64,000 nucleotides of DNA, taken from NCBI GenBank assembly GCA_012845835.1, contig JABAKD010000026.1:15290533-15354532 (forward strand), read 5' to 3'. Shown in pieces: positions 11,301 to 23,300 of this stretch. This DNA comes from Undaria pinnatifida (taxonomy: Eukaryota > Sar > Phaeophyceae > Laminariales > Alariaceae). The position numbers and the translations under genes are program-made. The notes beneath the pieces were generated by a model that was given only the letters and a program-made list of their open reading frames with translations, had not been told where the DNA came from and did not search any database. Each line of letters starts with the position of its first letter. Within the stretch, counting starts at the first letter, position 1.

Positions 11301-14300
11301 TCCGCCAAAGTAATAAACACTTCCACGCCCTGAATATCGCCTCGTTGTCGTTTCAGAGCCGTCCATGCCGCTGCTGCAATTCACACCCACCCCCGTCCCC
11401 AACGCCCCCTCCTTCACCCACCACCCGCACCATCGCCTATACCTAGCACCACGCGTATAGCAAACCCCTACATCTATGGGACCTAAAGCCCTCCCCCCTT
11501 GCCCCCGGCCTCCCGCTGCTACATTCCTCCCCGTTCCCCACAAGAAATATTTATAGTTTCCACGCACAAATAGACCTGCCCCACCCGTCCCCTCCCCCCC
11601 CTTCCCCCCTTCCGGGCCCCCCTTTTGATCAAAATCAGGCCCCCACGTCCTTCAAAACTCCGCCCTCCCCTCACCGGATATTCGACTTACAGGATTCATT
11701 TGATAAACTGATGCATTTCCTTCCAAAGCTGTCACATTTTGTCCCCCTCCGTAACGGGTTTTATAGTTTCCGCGCATAGACTGCCTAACATCACCCTGTT
11801 GACCCTGATAGCTACACTGTAGTTGCAAGGGGAGTGGCCGCCCTATATCCTTATATGAGGACACACAACCCGTAATACGCACGATCGGAGGATCACGCAC
11901 AGCTTGCAAAGATGAGTTTCGACAAAAACTTCGATCTCACAGCTGGAGTGTATTTTATTTTTTATAACAAGTATAGGTGGAAACCACGATGCTCCAAGCA
12001 TATCGCGTAAAGGCTTCTTTTCAGTGATGTACCGAGTCCCTCATGCGAGTATGATTGTGTGATAGTATAGACTAGTACGATACGGAGTAGTGTATTAATA
12101 GTGTAAAGGTATGTGTGTATGTGTGCATGTATGTATGTATGTATGTATGTATGTATGTATGTATGTATGTATGTATGTATGTATGTATGTATGTATGTAT
12201 GTATGTATGTATGTATGTATGTATGTATGTATGTATGTATGTATGTATGTATGTATGTATGTATGTATGTATGTATGTATGTATGTATGTATGTATGTAT
12301 GTATGTATGTATGTATGTTGTCATTGTTGTTGTTGTTGTTCTCACATTTACTCCCATAATCAAGTCCGTGGTCACAGGAAATGCTTCAGTCACTCTGGGG
12401 CTGAGGAATACCCCAGGGGAAAGCACAAACAAACCCAACGTGGTGCACGCAGGTATATACCGCAGCTAACGCATTACATGCCTTCACCAGAATCGTATAA
12501 AAGTGAATTCAAGAGTCAGAGTGCCGGGTCCATGCTGGTGCATACGTCTCAGTACTCGCGCCCGAAAAAACCGACTTTATACCGGTCGCCACCCAAAAAA
12601 AGCTACCAAGTATGTATTGCACGTAGCACTACGCATGCGCACGACAGACGTAAGTCAATTGGAAAAAAGAAACAAGGAAAACAAAACAAGATGAGGAAAG
12701 AGGGACAAAGTAATAAAGCGAAAAAAAAACAAAAAGAAAACGAAAAACTAAAGGATAGAAAAGCGACAAGACAAGAGAGGGAAGCAAGAAGAAGAAAAGA
12801 GAAAAATTTATAGGTCATACTGACGGACCCTCTAGTAACGGACGAAAGATGGCGTTGGGATCATAGAGGCTATCACATTGAATCATCAATGGCACTGGGG
12901 ATAGCACGCAGCATTACCAAGAAGTCAGAGCGGTCTTACGCTATCCTGTGACGGCCATCGGAATGACCACAACTTTCAAGACGATGATGGCTAAACCCAG
13001 ACTTGAGTCTCCTTGGCATGACGCCTCCCTTATCCCCCCTTCCCCGCTTCCTCCTTTCCCTTCTTCCCCCCTTCCCACCTTCCCCCATTCCCCCCTTCCC
13101 CCCTTCCCCCCTTCCCCCCTTCCCCCCTTCCCCCCTTCCCCCCTTCCCCCCTTCCCCCCTTCCCCCTTCCCCCCTTCCCCCCTTCCCCCCTTCCCCCCTT
13201 CCCCCCTTCCCCCCTTCCCCCCTTCCCCCCTTCCCCCCTTCCCCCCTTCCCCCCCTTCCCCCCTTCCCCCCTTCCCCCCTTCCCCCCTTCCCCCCTTCCC
13301 CCCTTCCCCCCTTCCTCCCTTCCCCCCTTCCCCCATTCATCCATTCCCCCCTTCCCCCCTTCCCCCCTTCCCCCCTTCCCCCTTTCCCCCCTTCCCCCCT
13401 TCCCCCCTTCCTCCCTTCCCCCCTTCCTCCCTTCCCCCCTTCCCCCCTTCCCCCCTTCCCCCCTTCCTCCCTTCCCCTTTTCCCCCATTCCCCCCTTCCC
13501 CCCTTCCCCATTTCCCCCATTCCCCCCTTCCCCCCTTTTCCCTCATTCCCCCCTTCCCCCTTCCCCCCTTCCCCCCTTCCCCCCCTCCCCCCTTCCCCCC
13601 CCACTTCCCCCCTCGCCCCGCCCTTCCCCACCTCCCCCCTCCTCCCGACCGCTTAGAGATTTCGACGATACATGGCGCTGCCGCAGCCTTTGCGCGTCGC
13701 GCTTCAGCTTTGTGATTCTCCGTTTTATGCCAATTCCGCGTGAACAACTCGGCTCCCTCCTCCACTCGTCGAAACCATCTGCCAGCCTTCAGAGCATCCT
13801 CTCGACTCCCTTCGAATATATGTTCAAACCCAAAAATATCCTTGTCAAGATTATCCATCCAGTCTTTCTCGTTTAATGCCCTTACCCCCAGCAAGCTCCC
13901 CAAACAACACCTTCTGTGGCAGACGCTCCTCCGCCATACGTGCTACAAATCTCGCAAAAAATATCCCCCGTATGCGCGCTATCACCTTTATGCTCTCGGA
14001 CGCTGTCTTGGCAAGCGCGTCGGCCTGGGGTGTGGTCGTTGCGCTTCTTTTGTGTGTATGATATGATATGATATGATAGTTCAAATACAGCAGTAGATAA
14101 GCGTACCCCTCTTACAGGAAGTTACGCCGTGGTCCTAACATGAAGGCGTTCTGCTATACGGGTAGCAGATTTGTTTTCTCAACTCTTATATGGACTACGG
14201 GGCTTCGTGCCCTACACCAAAAATCCTCCATTCGTTGCTTGGTTCGCCTTTCGACCCTATCGTTTACAAGGCCATGGAGTTGCTCATCGTGTTTAGCAGG

Positions 14301-17300
14301 TAGTATATAGTGCTGATTTGTGTCCATCTCGGAGATCAAGTGCATCAGGCCACAAACGTCAACATGGACGGTTTGTCCTCGCTGTTTCGAAATCGGTTGT
14401 CATCTTCACCACCATCATCAAACAAGTTGGGAATGTGATACTCCCGGAATCTTGCATATCTTGCACGTCGAGATTGTATGACGGATTATGCGTAGAATAA
14501 TGCTCTACTTCTATCGTATACGAAGCATTTGTTCGTTCACAACTCATGGTTAAATGGCGTATACGGTAGAGGTGTGTTATAGTCTATGCTTTTCCTGGCC
14601 CTTCTAACCCATTGAGAGGATATTCACAAGTACTCATTTCTTGACCAAAATAAGGGCCTTGGGAAAAAGTTAAAAAAAAAAGTGAACTCCGATGGAAAAT
14701 CCCGCGGCATCCATACCCCATAATGAGACTGCCAAACAAAAATTAAAGTGTGACGATGTAGGGTTGAGGTGAGTTGAAGCGTTTTTCAGTCCACTCAGAA
14801 ACGGATTTAGCAAGTAAGTATGATTTAGCATGTATGATTTAGCAAGTATGATTTAGCATGTATGATTTAGCAAGTATGGTTTAGCAAGTATGGCCTACGT
14901 CCACGGTAGCTGGCATCTCACGCCGCACATCGATGTTACACGGTATATCCGATCAACTTCAAACGAGATTTTAGTTATCGAAACCTGCTATTTTGAGAGC
15001 TTTATCGATTGGGTGTATATATTTCCTTTTTAAGGGTTGGCTGATATGCTTCATACCCACGAGCCCCGTGTGTACTTGAGGCCAGTAATTCCCCGGCACA
15101 TCGTGCTCATTGTCGCCCCGTCGTGTGTGCTGTCGTTGTCGCTCAGGTATCTTAGCGACAATCTGCTCACGACCATTCCCTCGGGCCTCTTCGCCGGCAT
15201 GGAGTATTTGCATACTTTGTGAGCATCCCACGGAAACGTATTAGGCAGTTGTCGCGAGCATTCCCCTATTGTACAGCGCGGTGACCGCATCCAGTAATCG
15301 GTTAACCATCCGATCAAGTGTCCGCTTCCGAGTGGCTCAATCAATTGGTTGCGTATGCAGTTGCTGAACGGGTGATCGTTTTGGCCTGGTAATGTTGTGT
15401 TGGGAAACGCCTGTTTCTGTCACAAACAGGTCGTAGCTGAGACGACACCGACGCACCGGTAACATCCTGCGACCAAAAAGTTGTAGATGTGTTACTTTTT
15501 CAAGGTGCGGGGAGTGTGACATGACCGCTGACGGTCATCAGTGACTCCCCACAATTTTGACATTTTTTTGGGGTATCCGCAGTGACAAATTCGCCTGTTA
15601 TTCACGGTGTCGAGCACGAGATTCGTTGCAGGAGTCAATACTGGCAGCTAAGAAACCATGTACGCGAAGGAGACGTTTCGACGGGCGAGCGCTCATTATT
15701 TCACCTTCGCCTTAGACATTGCTCCTTCACGCCGCTTGTGAATTCTTACTTGTTCGGGTAAGCCAGCGAGTTTACCAATGTTGTTTGGTTGTGAAGAAGT
15801 TTAATCAAGTGTGTAACCAACCACATTTTTTCCTAGCTGGAAAAATGGGCCACGGCAAGTTCTAAGTGAACATGCCTTTTGATGTTGATGCCCGTGCCTG
15901 CTTCAGTCCGTACATGCTCGGGACTCCGAAACGTACGCCGTAGTTGCAGTCGACAACAAACGAGATGTGAACGTGGCCTCTACGCCGTAAGTTGCAGTCG
16001 ACCACAAACGAGATGTGAAAGTGGCCGCTGGCAAATACTGGACTTGGGGTCCGGTTAAGACAATGGCCACCTACCCCGGAGATCACGGCAAGCTTTGCCT
16101 AGTTTTGGTTCACCTAGTAGAGTCTCCTAGTATACCCTGCTTGTCGCTGCTCGTTTCCCTTTTGCCCTCGGCAACATCCAGGTCCCTACACAACAACGAC
16201 CTGACGACGCTTGCGCCAGACATCTTCGACGATTTGGTCAACATGGAAAAGCTGTGAGAATCCCATCAATCGTGCAGTTGCTCCAAGCGGTCTTGGATTG
16301 CAATGTCGGCTTTTTACAGCCGGCTGTTTGCTACCAAAAAGTCTAATATGGCCTAATGAGTCCCTTCTCCGCAGTGGTACAGGCTTGACGAGCCACCACC
16401 ATGTGCTGAGTTCACATGCGGGAATGATTGCAATCACGTCTATTTGAGTGGGAGCCGCATTACGAGGTATCCCAGCAGAAACTTTAATGCCGGCCGGTTC
16501 ATCTCGGTAATCCTACAACCATACACTGATTAAAAATATTGTTACATCCAAATTACACGCTGCTTGTTGGGGCGACAACGGAAATATTTTGTTAAACCGG
16601 GCCAACCGGCCGAAAATGTTCGCGGTGACTTAATACCTGGCCTGACCTGGCACCTGGTACGTGCATTGAATAATGCTTTTCGGGACAAATATAATATTGC
16701 CGATGTCATGTGACGCACGCACCTTCTCCACCCATGCTTGCAAACGGGTGAACAATGTACGGCAAACCTATCAGCATAATGCTCAGACCCCAACACGTTA
16801 ACGCGCCAGAACTGCCAGCGGGTGTACAAGTTACAATAAGAACTGTACAGACGGTGGGCGGCAGATTTGTGCCTGTACGGAACTTCTTGCGCTCACAGGT
16901 TTCATTGTGGCGTGCACGTGCTTACCTGGTTGCGAGGGAGCCCGGAAACAGCGTAGACGTGTACACGCAAGACACTTGCCGACCAGCGATGGCCGTTGTG
17001 CGAGCGATTACCACGGTGTAATTTTCCTCCTCCCCGCTCGTAGCATTGCGGTATGTCTGGGAGAATATAAAAACGTTGCAGTTAGAACGATTTAAGCATA
17101 AGGCAACACAACGAATGTTCTCGTTCCAAAACAATGTGATGTTGAACTGAAATGGAGCGCATCATGTGCTATATGAAAACGTTTGCCGCTCTTGATTGCA
17201 GCCCCTGCTTCAGCCCAAGTATATACGGGGTGCCCAAAACCTGCACTCAATCCGATCGACACTGGTTACGAACGAAACACGGTAGACACTAATTATGACA

Positions 17301-20300
17301 TACACACGACACAGTGTGCCAGCTTTGAGCTGACGAGCTCGCCTGCGCAACCACCGACAGCACCAACGAAATACGCGACGAACATACCCTCGTTACCCCG
17401 TGTTAGTCGTCGCGCATATTGTTTTTCCGGTTTTGGTTCGTCAAGTACCTGTTTGGCAACGAACTCACGAACTGTTCCCTCGGGCGTCGCGAACTTGTTT
17501 TGCCCGTTGTGGTCCATCAGGTACCTGTACGGCAACGAACTCACCACCCTTCCTTCAGGCGTCTTCGATGGTACGGGGTCCCTTTCCTACTTGTGAGCAT
17601 TCAGGTCGTTGTGGGTATTTCTATTCTCAGGAAGTTTGCAATGGCTTGTTAACGGCAGTGACCGATTTTCACATCGAGCAGTCAGCGAAGAGCATTGACA
17701 ACCATGGTTCAACGGTGGCCAGGCTTTTTGTCATTGGTTGGGGTGATCTTGTGGTTGTATCTGCTGGGAGGCAGTTTTAGGAAGATTGTCCTTGTTCCGG
17801 TTTCTTACTCTACGTCACCACTTTTTATATATTGTGCATAATTGAATAGATTTATTCGCATTGATGCTCCGAAACCAACCAGTACACGACGAAACAGTTG
17901 TACCGCGACGGAGCCATCATTCAAAGGTGTACCTAACAGTCTGTGGCATCCCCGCTCGCAATAATTATGCCCATTGTTAACACGCACCCGGTGAACAAGG
18001 TGTTAAAGTGAACTCGCGTCAACCAAGTACTGAAAGTCATTGACAAGCTACATGCAAGGCAATTGCCGCAATGCCTGCCATTTTTTAGGGTGGAGCAAAA
18101 TTTGAACACATCCTGATGCTAGTATCTCAAACTCTTTGCAATTCAGCGATGGTAGTTAAAACATTTCAAAGGTAGACCGATCAATCACATTTTTCATCGC
18201 ATGATGAGCGGGAACCGATACAGCATGTATTGTATGGAAGCTCGCCCTGTTTGCGAGGCCCGCCACCGTATATTCGTGCACATGGACACGGTCAATACAA
18301 AACATTATTTGTCTTATCATCACGAGATTTTGACGTGATAGATACGAACAATAACTTACAGAGCGATACCCGCGAACATCAAACGTTCCCGAAAAATATA
18401 TTTCTTCCGGGAACAACGTTTTTTCGGTCTTCTTGCCTCCGCGTTAACCGTCGGTATCATGCAGGGACATACGAACCAACGACCTCGCCAGCCTTCCTTC
18501 GGACGTATTCGCCGGTGTGGCCGCGCTGGAAACCTTGTGAGCATGCAAAAATGTTGATCTGGCGGGTCTCGATACACGCTTCCTAATATCAGTTGGCGTG
18601 TTCCACCCCAAATTATCGCAGACGCTACACACGTGTGTGGCTACCTGGAGTGGTTGGCTGATTCTACCGTTGTGTCCACCCAAAACAACCGATTGTCCTT
18701 AATGCCATAACGAACGTCTCATGGCTGCTCCACTCGACGGAGGATGCTATGGAAAGCATCTCTTCAAACATATTCTTGTTCGCCAAAGGCAAACGAACGA
18801 TGGCGTCGGGGTGCCAAGGGGTATAGAACTTCAGGAGCTACAAGCGGGAGCTGGGTTTGAAACCGGAGATTCTGTTAAGAGGAAAATTGGAGAGGCTACG
18901 GGAGAACAACTCGGTAGCCGAGTCTGGACAGAAAATGTATCGTTCCTTCTAGTCTATACCATTTGGCAAAATGGTGTTCCGGTGGGCTACTGCCTGGTGA
19001 CCATATACTGTCATACTATTTATGGTAAGGTTTACCTAGGGTAGCTGGAAGCTCATTGGTGCAAGGACGTTAAGCTGTGACCCGCGAGGCCCCCATAGGT
19101 GTCTCGTTTCGATCGAATCAAGTGTGGAAAAGCTGATTATTTCTCCGTGAGCTGGCGATTGTCGCTTCACGCCGAATCGTGTATTCGATCTCCATAGTAT
19201 TTGAACTTCAGACGAAACGCGTTGTTGGGGGGAACACGTGTTTCGCACATGTACCACAAACCCAAGCAATGAAAGATTAGAAATGTAATGTATTGTTTCG
19301 ACAGTATTCTGCACTCTCTTTTTGCGAACCCCGACTTTGGCACCTCCAAGCTCCTGCGAGTCGGTAAGTGTGCACAAGACCATCGTTGATATTGTTTCCA
19401 ACTGTGTAGCCTTGAGGGAATAAGAAGAGTGATTTGTTTCCGGAGCCATCCCACGGTATGGGTGCAGCATATTCCAAGAAATACTTGAGCTCAGGACTGA
19501 CATGAAGAGCTAGGTCAATATCAACATCTGATCAACATCATCGCCGGTAACATGACTTTAAAAGGCATTCCTTCGCACAACCCGTCCAAGCTTATGCCCC
19601 ATAATCCCATAATCATAAAACAAATTATGCTCGTAAGATCATTAGTGAAGTATACTATAACCGATAGTTTCTAACTTGAAGAGCTCATCGCGGGCAAGGT
19701 ATACCTTATTTTGGCTCTAAACGTGTCACCCCTACCGAGGAATGACTCTCCGACGACTTAGAACTCTACTACAGACCACGCGAAACCTTATGTGGAGGCT
19801 CACCCGGCGATGGACACCCGGGTTGGTTTCATATCAATCCTTAAACGACCCGTCAGCATCGTCATTGCCACCGATGCCCAATAAACTAAGTAACGGCAGC
19901 TACGGCCGTCCACAGCGACAGCGTCGTAAATTTTGCTGATGACCCACCGGACCCAGCGATCACCAATATCTTCTCGGACATGTGGAGTAGGAGTACTTTT
20001 AAGGGTCCGCGGTGTCCGTCGTCGTGCTCTCGCGCTTGCCGTTGTGAACTACCAGGTTGCTATTCGGCAACCAATTGACGAGCCTTCCCCCAAGCATCTT
20101 CGCTGGTTTGGGCTCCCTTTCTTACCTGTGAGTACCTGAACAAACCAGTGTAGGTGGTTATTACAGACGTTACTTGGTTTCAGCGAACGGTGTTAACACC
20201 GAAGAAAACCTTAAAGAACAGGAAAAATTGTGTATATACGGCTGGCTTGGGTTGAACGGGCGAGAATTCCACCCGTATCTTGTGTATTGAGGAGGTTGCG

Positions 20301-23300
20301 GACGTGTCGGCATTGAGTGCCTAACAAAACTCGTTGTATCGGTAATGTTTTATTAATGTACATGACACAGGTGCACCAGGGCGTTACTCCAACAAGGAAG
20401 AAAAAACACATTCCGTTTAACGGAGTCCGTGGTCGCAAGATTAGCGCAGATCAACGCTACGGTAATGGGGTACCCCCAATGTTCGCTTCCGGGTCAAAGC
20501 CAAAAAAGGGAATAGTACTAGAGGTATACCCTTTTTTGGCATTTTTATATATTTTTTGGCTTTGACCCAGGAGTGACAAATGAGGGTACCCCCCTGTCGT
20601 AGCCTTGATAGGTATACCCGTTTTAGGCTTTGACCGGGGAGTGAAAATTGGGGGTACTCTCCTACCGTAGCCTTGATCAGAAATCACAGGTACCTGGCGC
20701 TGATCGCAGGACGTCATATTTCGCAACTGGTTTCCCCAACATAATTTCCTACTTTATGCAGTTGCGGGGCACAAGGATTCGGTTATACTGATGTAGAACA
20801 CAACCGATCTGGTCAATATGCATACATAAGATACCGGCCGACAATCCATTACTCCTATTCTCTACATTTCGAATATTTCCCGTGTCCAATGAGCTCGCAT
20901 TTGGCGTCAAGAGCTCCCGCAAAAGACCTGGCAGCCAGCGACCTTTGCTATCATGTCCATGCTGATGTAAACCACTTTCGGTTTCGGCTCGTGTGGTAGT
21001 TTGGGTATGCAATTTTAGTTCTTGTAATATCCTTCTTACTCTCCAGCTCGACCGGGTTATGCTATTGTTTTTCCTGAAGTACTTCTGGACAAGCCGCTGT
21101 TTTTTTTCCTGAAGAACTTCTGGACAAGCCGCTGACACAAGTGTTTTTTTCTTTCTCATCTCCAGTTTTCGCCTTCGTTTTGATCGCGCGAATCGTGAGG
21201 AACTTCCACCCTTCGGCCTAACTTGTCGTCTATATGCATCGACTTTCACCACGTCAAGCCATTGTTATTTCCGTCTGTCGATTTGAAATACATAAGCCAT
21301 ATGGTAAGACTCGAACCTACGACCTCGACCCCTCTAGGTAGGCAACAATATTGTTAGACCACCGGCGACGGCGAATATTTTATGCGGGCTCGTAACCAAC
21401 GCGATATTTCCGGTCGCGTCCAAACGTGAATTGCTAGCCACTGCCGGCTCATGGACGGCTTCTTGCTTCTCCTTACCCGGCTGACCCGTGTGATCAAGCG
21501 ATGACAGCAAGCATCGCTAGGATTTATAGTGACGTTGACAACCCTCCGTGTACGCATTGTGTCTCGTCACGCCTTCGCCTGTGCCTTCGCGATCAATCAG
21601 GAACCTCAACGCCAACCAGTTGACGACCCTTCCTTCAGGCGTCTTTGCTGATTTGGAGGCGCTGGAGTTCCTGTGAGCATCCTCCCACCAAGACGTACCG
21701 GGGGTTGTTGCAAGCGTTCGAAATATATTATGCTGTTTCCTCTATGAGCTCTTTGTCCAGAAGGATGACGAGCATGACCAAGCAGGTTGGTCGGTGTTTT
21801 GAGGTCCGTGATGACATATTTCTTCCACTGGGTTCGCGAACCATGTCGCGATGGTTGTCGCCAACTGTCATGGTCGACATTAAATTGGACTGCTGGTTTC
21901 AACGGGACACCAATAGCGCTTCAAGTGTGTAGTCCTCGTTTTAAAATGATTATTAAAGGGCATCACGGCTCAAGACATTCGGTCGACGTCTAACTTGCTA
22001 CTGAGATTCCACAGTGTAAAAAAAAAATGACGTTTCATTGGGGTGCACGAGAGGTCAGCTTGCGTCGACGAAGAACAAACAGCTACCCTAAACATGGGCT
22101 GCGCCAGGCTTGGTTCATGGGCTTAATATGTCCGGACCCCATCCAGCCGGCAATAGTCGCTCCAACGTAAAATTCCGCAAGTAAATGCACAGAGGATTTC
22201 TCCGTACGTCGCTGCATTACGTTGTGGGTTACTAGCCATTTGTTGTGGCTTAGAGCAGCAACAACAGGCGTACAAAATCACGCGCTCTGTTTGCCATGGC
22301 TCTAATTACGATTATGATCTTATCGGTTTTTGTTGGTACCCCTTTTCTCGTTAACTTTCGAAACCGCTGCAACATAAAACGCGTAGCAAGCTTGTTGGTG
22401 GTGGTCGGACACAACATCACAGCTTGAGGTAAACTCGACGAACAACTTGATTTCAGCAATCTCGATCTGAGTTACACCGCGAGATGTCCATCGCGGAAGA
22501 CTTCCGAATATGTGATGGGTGCGTCTGTTTCGCAGTTGATGTTTGCGGGCAGCGTTCGGACATTGAGACAGTTGAGATCGACGTGAAATGAACAGTAGTA
22601 TCAATGGCTAGAACATGACAACGTGTTTCAGCGTACAGCTGCCCCTCTGTACAGAGCGACTTCCGCGAACACCAACCAGCTGTAACAATTCAATACTCTC
22701 CTGCATACGGCATGTTTTGCCCCAACGTTCGCTTTTTCCGTCGTTGTTATTCAGGTACCTAAGTGTCAACGATATCACCAACATTCCTTCAGACGCCTTC
22801 TCTGGTTTAGAGGCGCTGGAATACTTGTGAGCATGACTATCCGTTGTGCAGGCGTTTTTCATGGGTATATTATGGTTTGGACTGCCCTAAATAAAAAACC
22901 ACGTTGTGAGGCATTCCCACAAAAGGATCGACCGTGCTGTGTGTCATGCTTAACTTGTAGCGTTTTCTCGTGCACCCCATCTCGGGAGAACTGCCGGCAA
23001 GTCGGACTCTGTCATCTTACTGTTGCTGTCACTTGTTGCGATTGAAATTGCAGTGGTTCGCCGATGAACGTGAACCTACCACCTACCACATGATCCACGT
23101 GGTTGCTCTTCATATGTGTATCGTGTGCGGAGTCGCCACTCGTGGTAATGGTTCGACGACAAAGCCCGCACCCGGTGTCAACAGTGGACTAATGCTACGG
23201 TAGCGGATGGATTACCCCCTTTTGACCACACGTTTTCAGTGGCTCTGTATCACTCGAACGAAGAACCATCCTGCCTCTTGCGGTGACAGTCTCTCTTTCG

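Larger units (their letters stand above)
10511..15146 (+). other. Gene 1 intron 9, repeat-filled
   Basis: This 4.6-kb interval has no convincing coding exon. It holds a long R1 copy, an (ATGT)n array, an R2 copy, the CCCCCTT minisatellite, a short ATATG run and a 14-bp tandem repeat. The first 750 bp and the stretch 13640-14800 show nothing recognisable. Confidence 0.6.

Noticed and set aside
11962..12813. Long ORFs of Met-Tyr-Val-Cys or Tyr-Ile-His-Thr repeats
   Set aside because: They come from the ATGT array and the purine tail of R2.
12936..13903. Pro-rich and Gly/Glu-rich ORFs up to 255 codons
   Set aside because: All frames of the CCCCCTT minisatellite are open; the repeat explains them.
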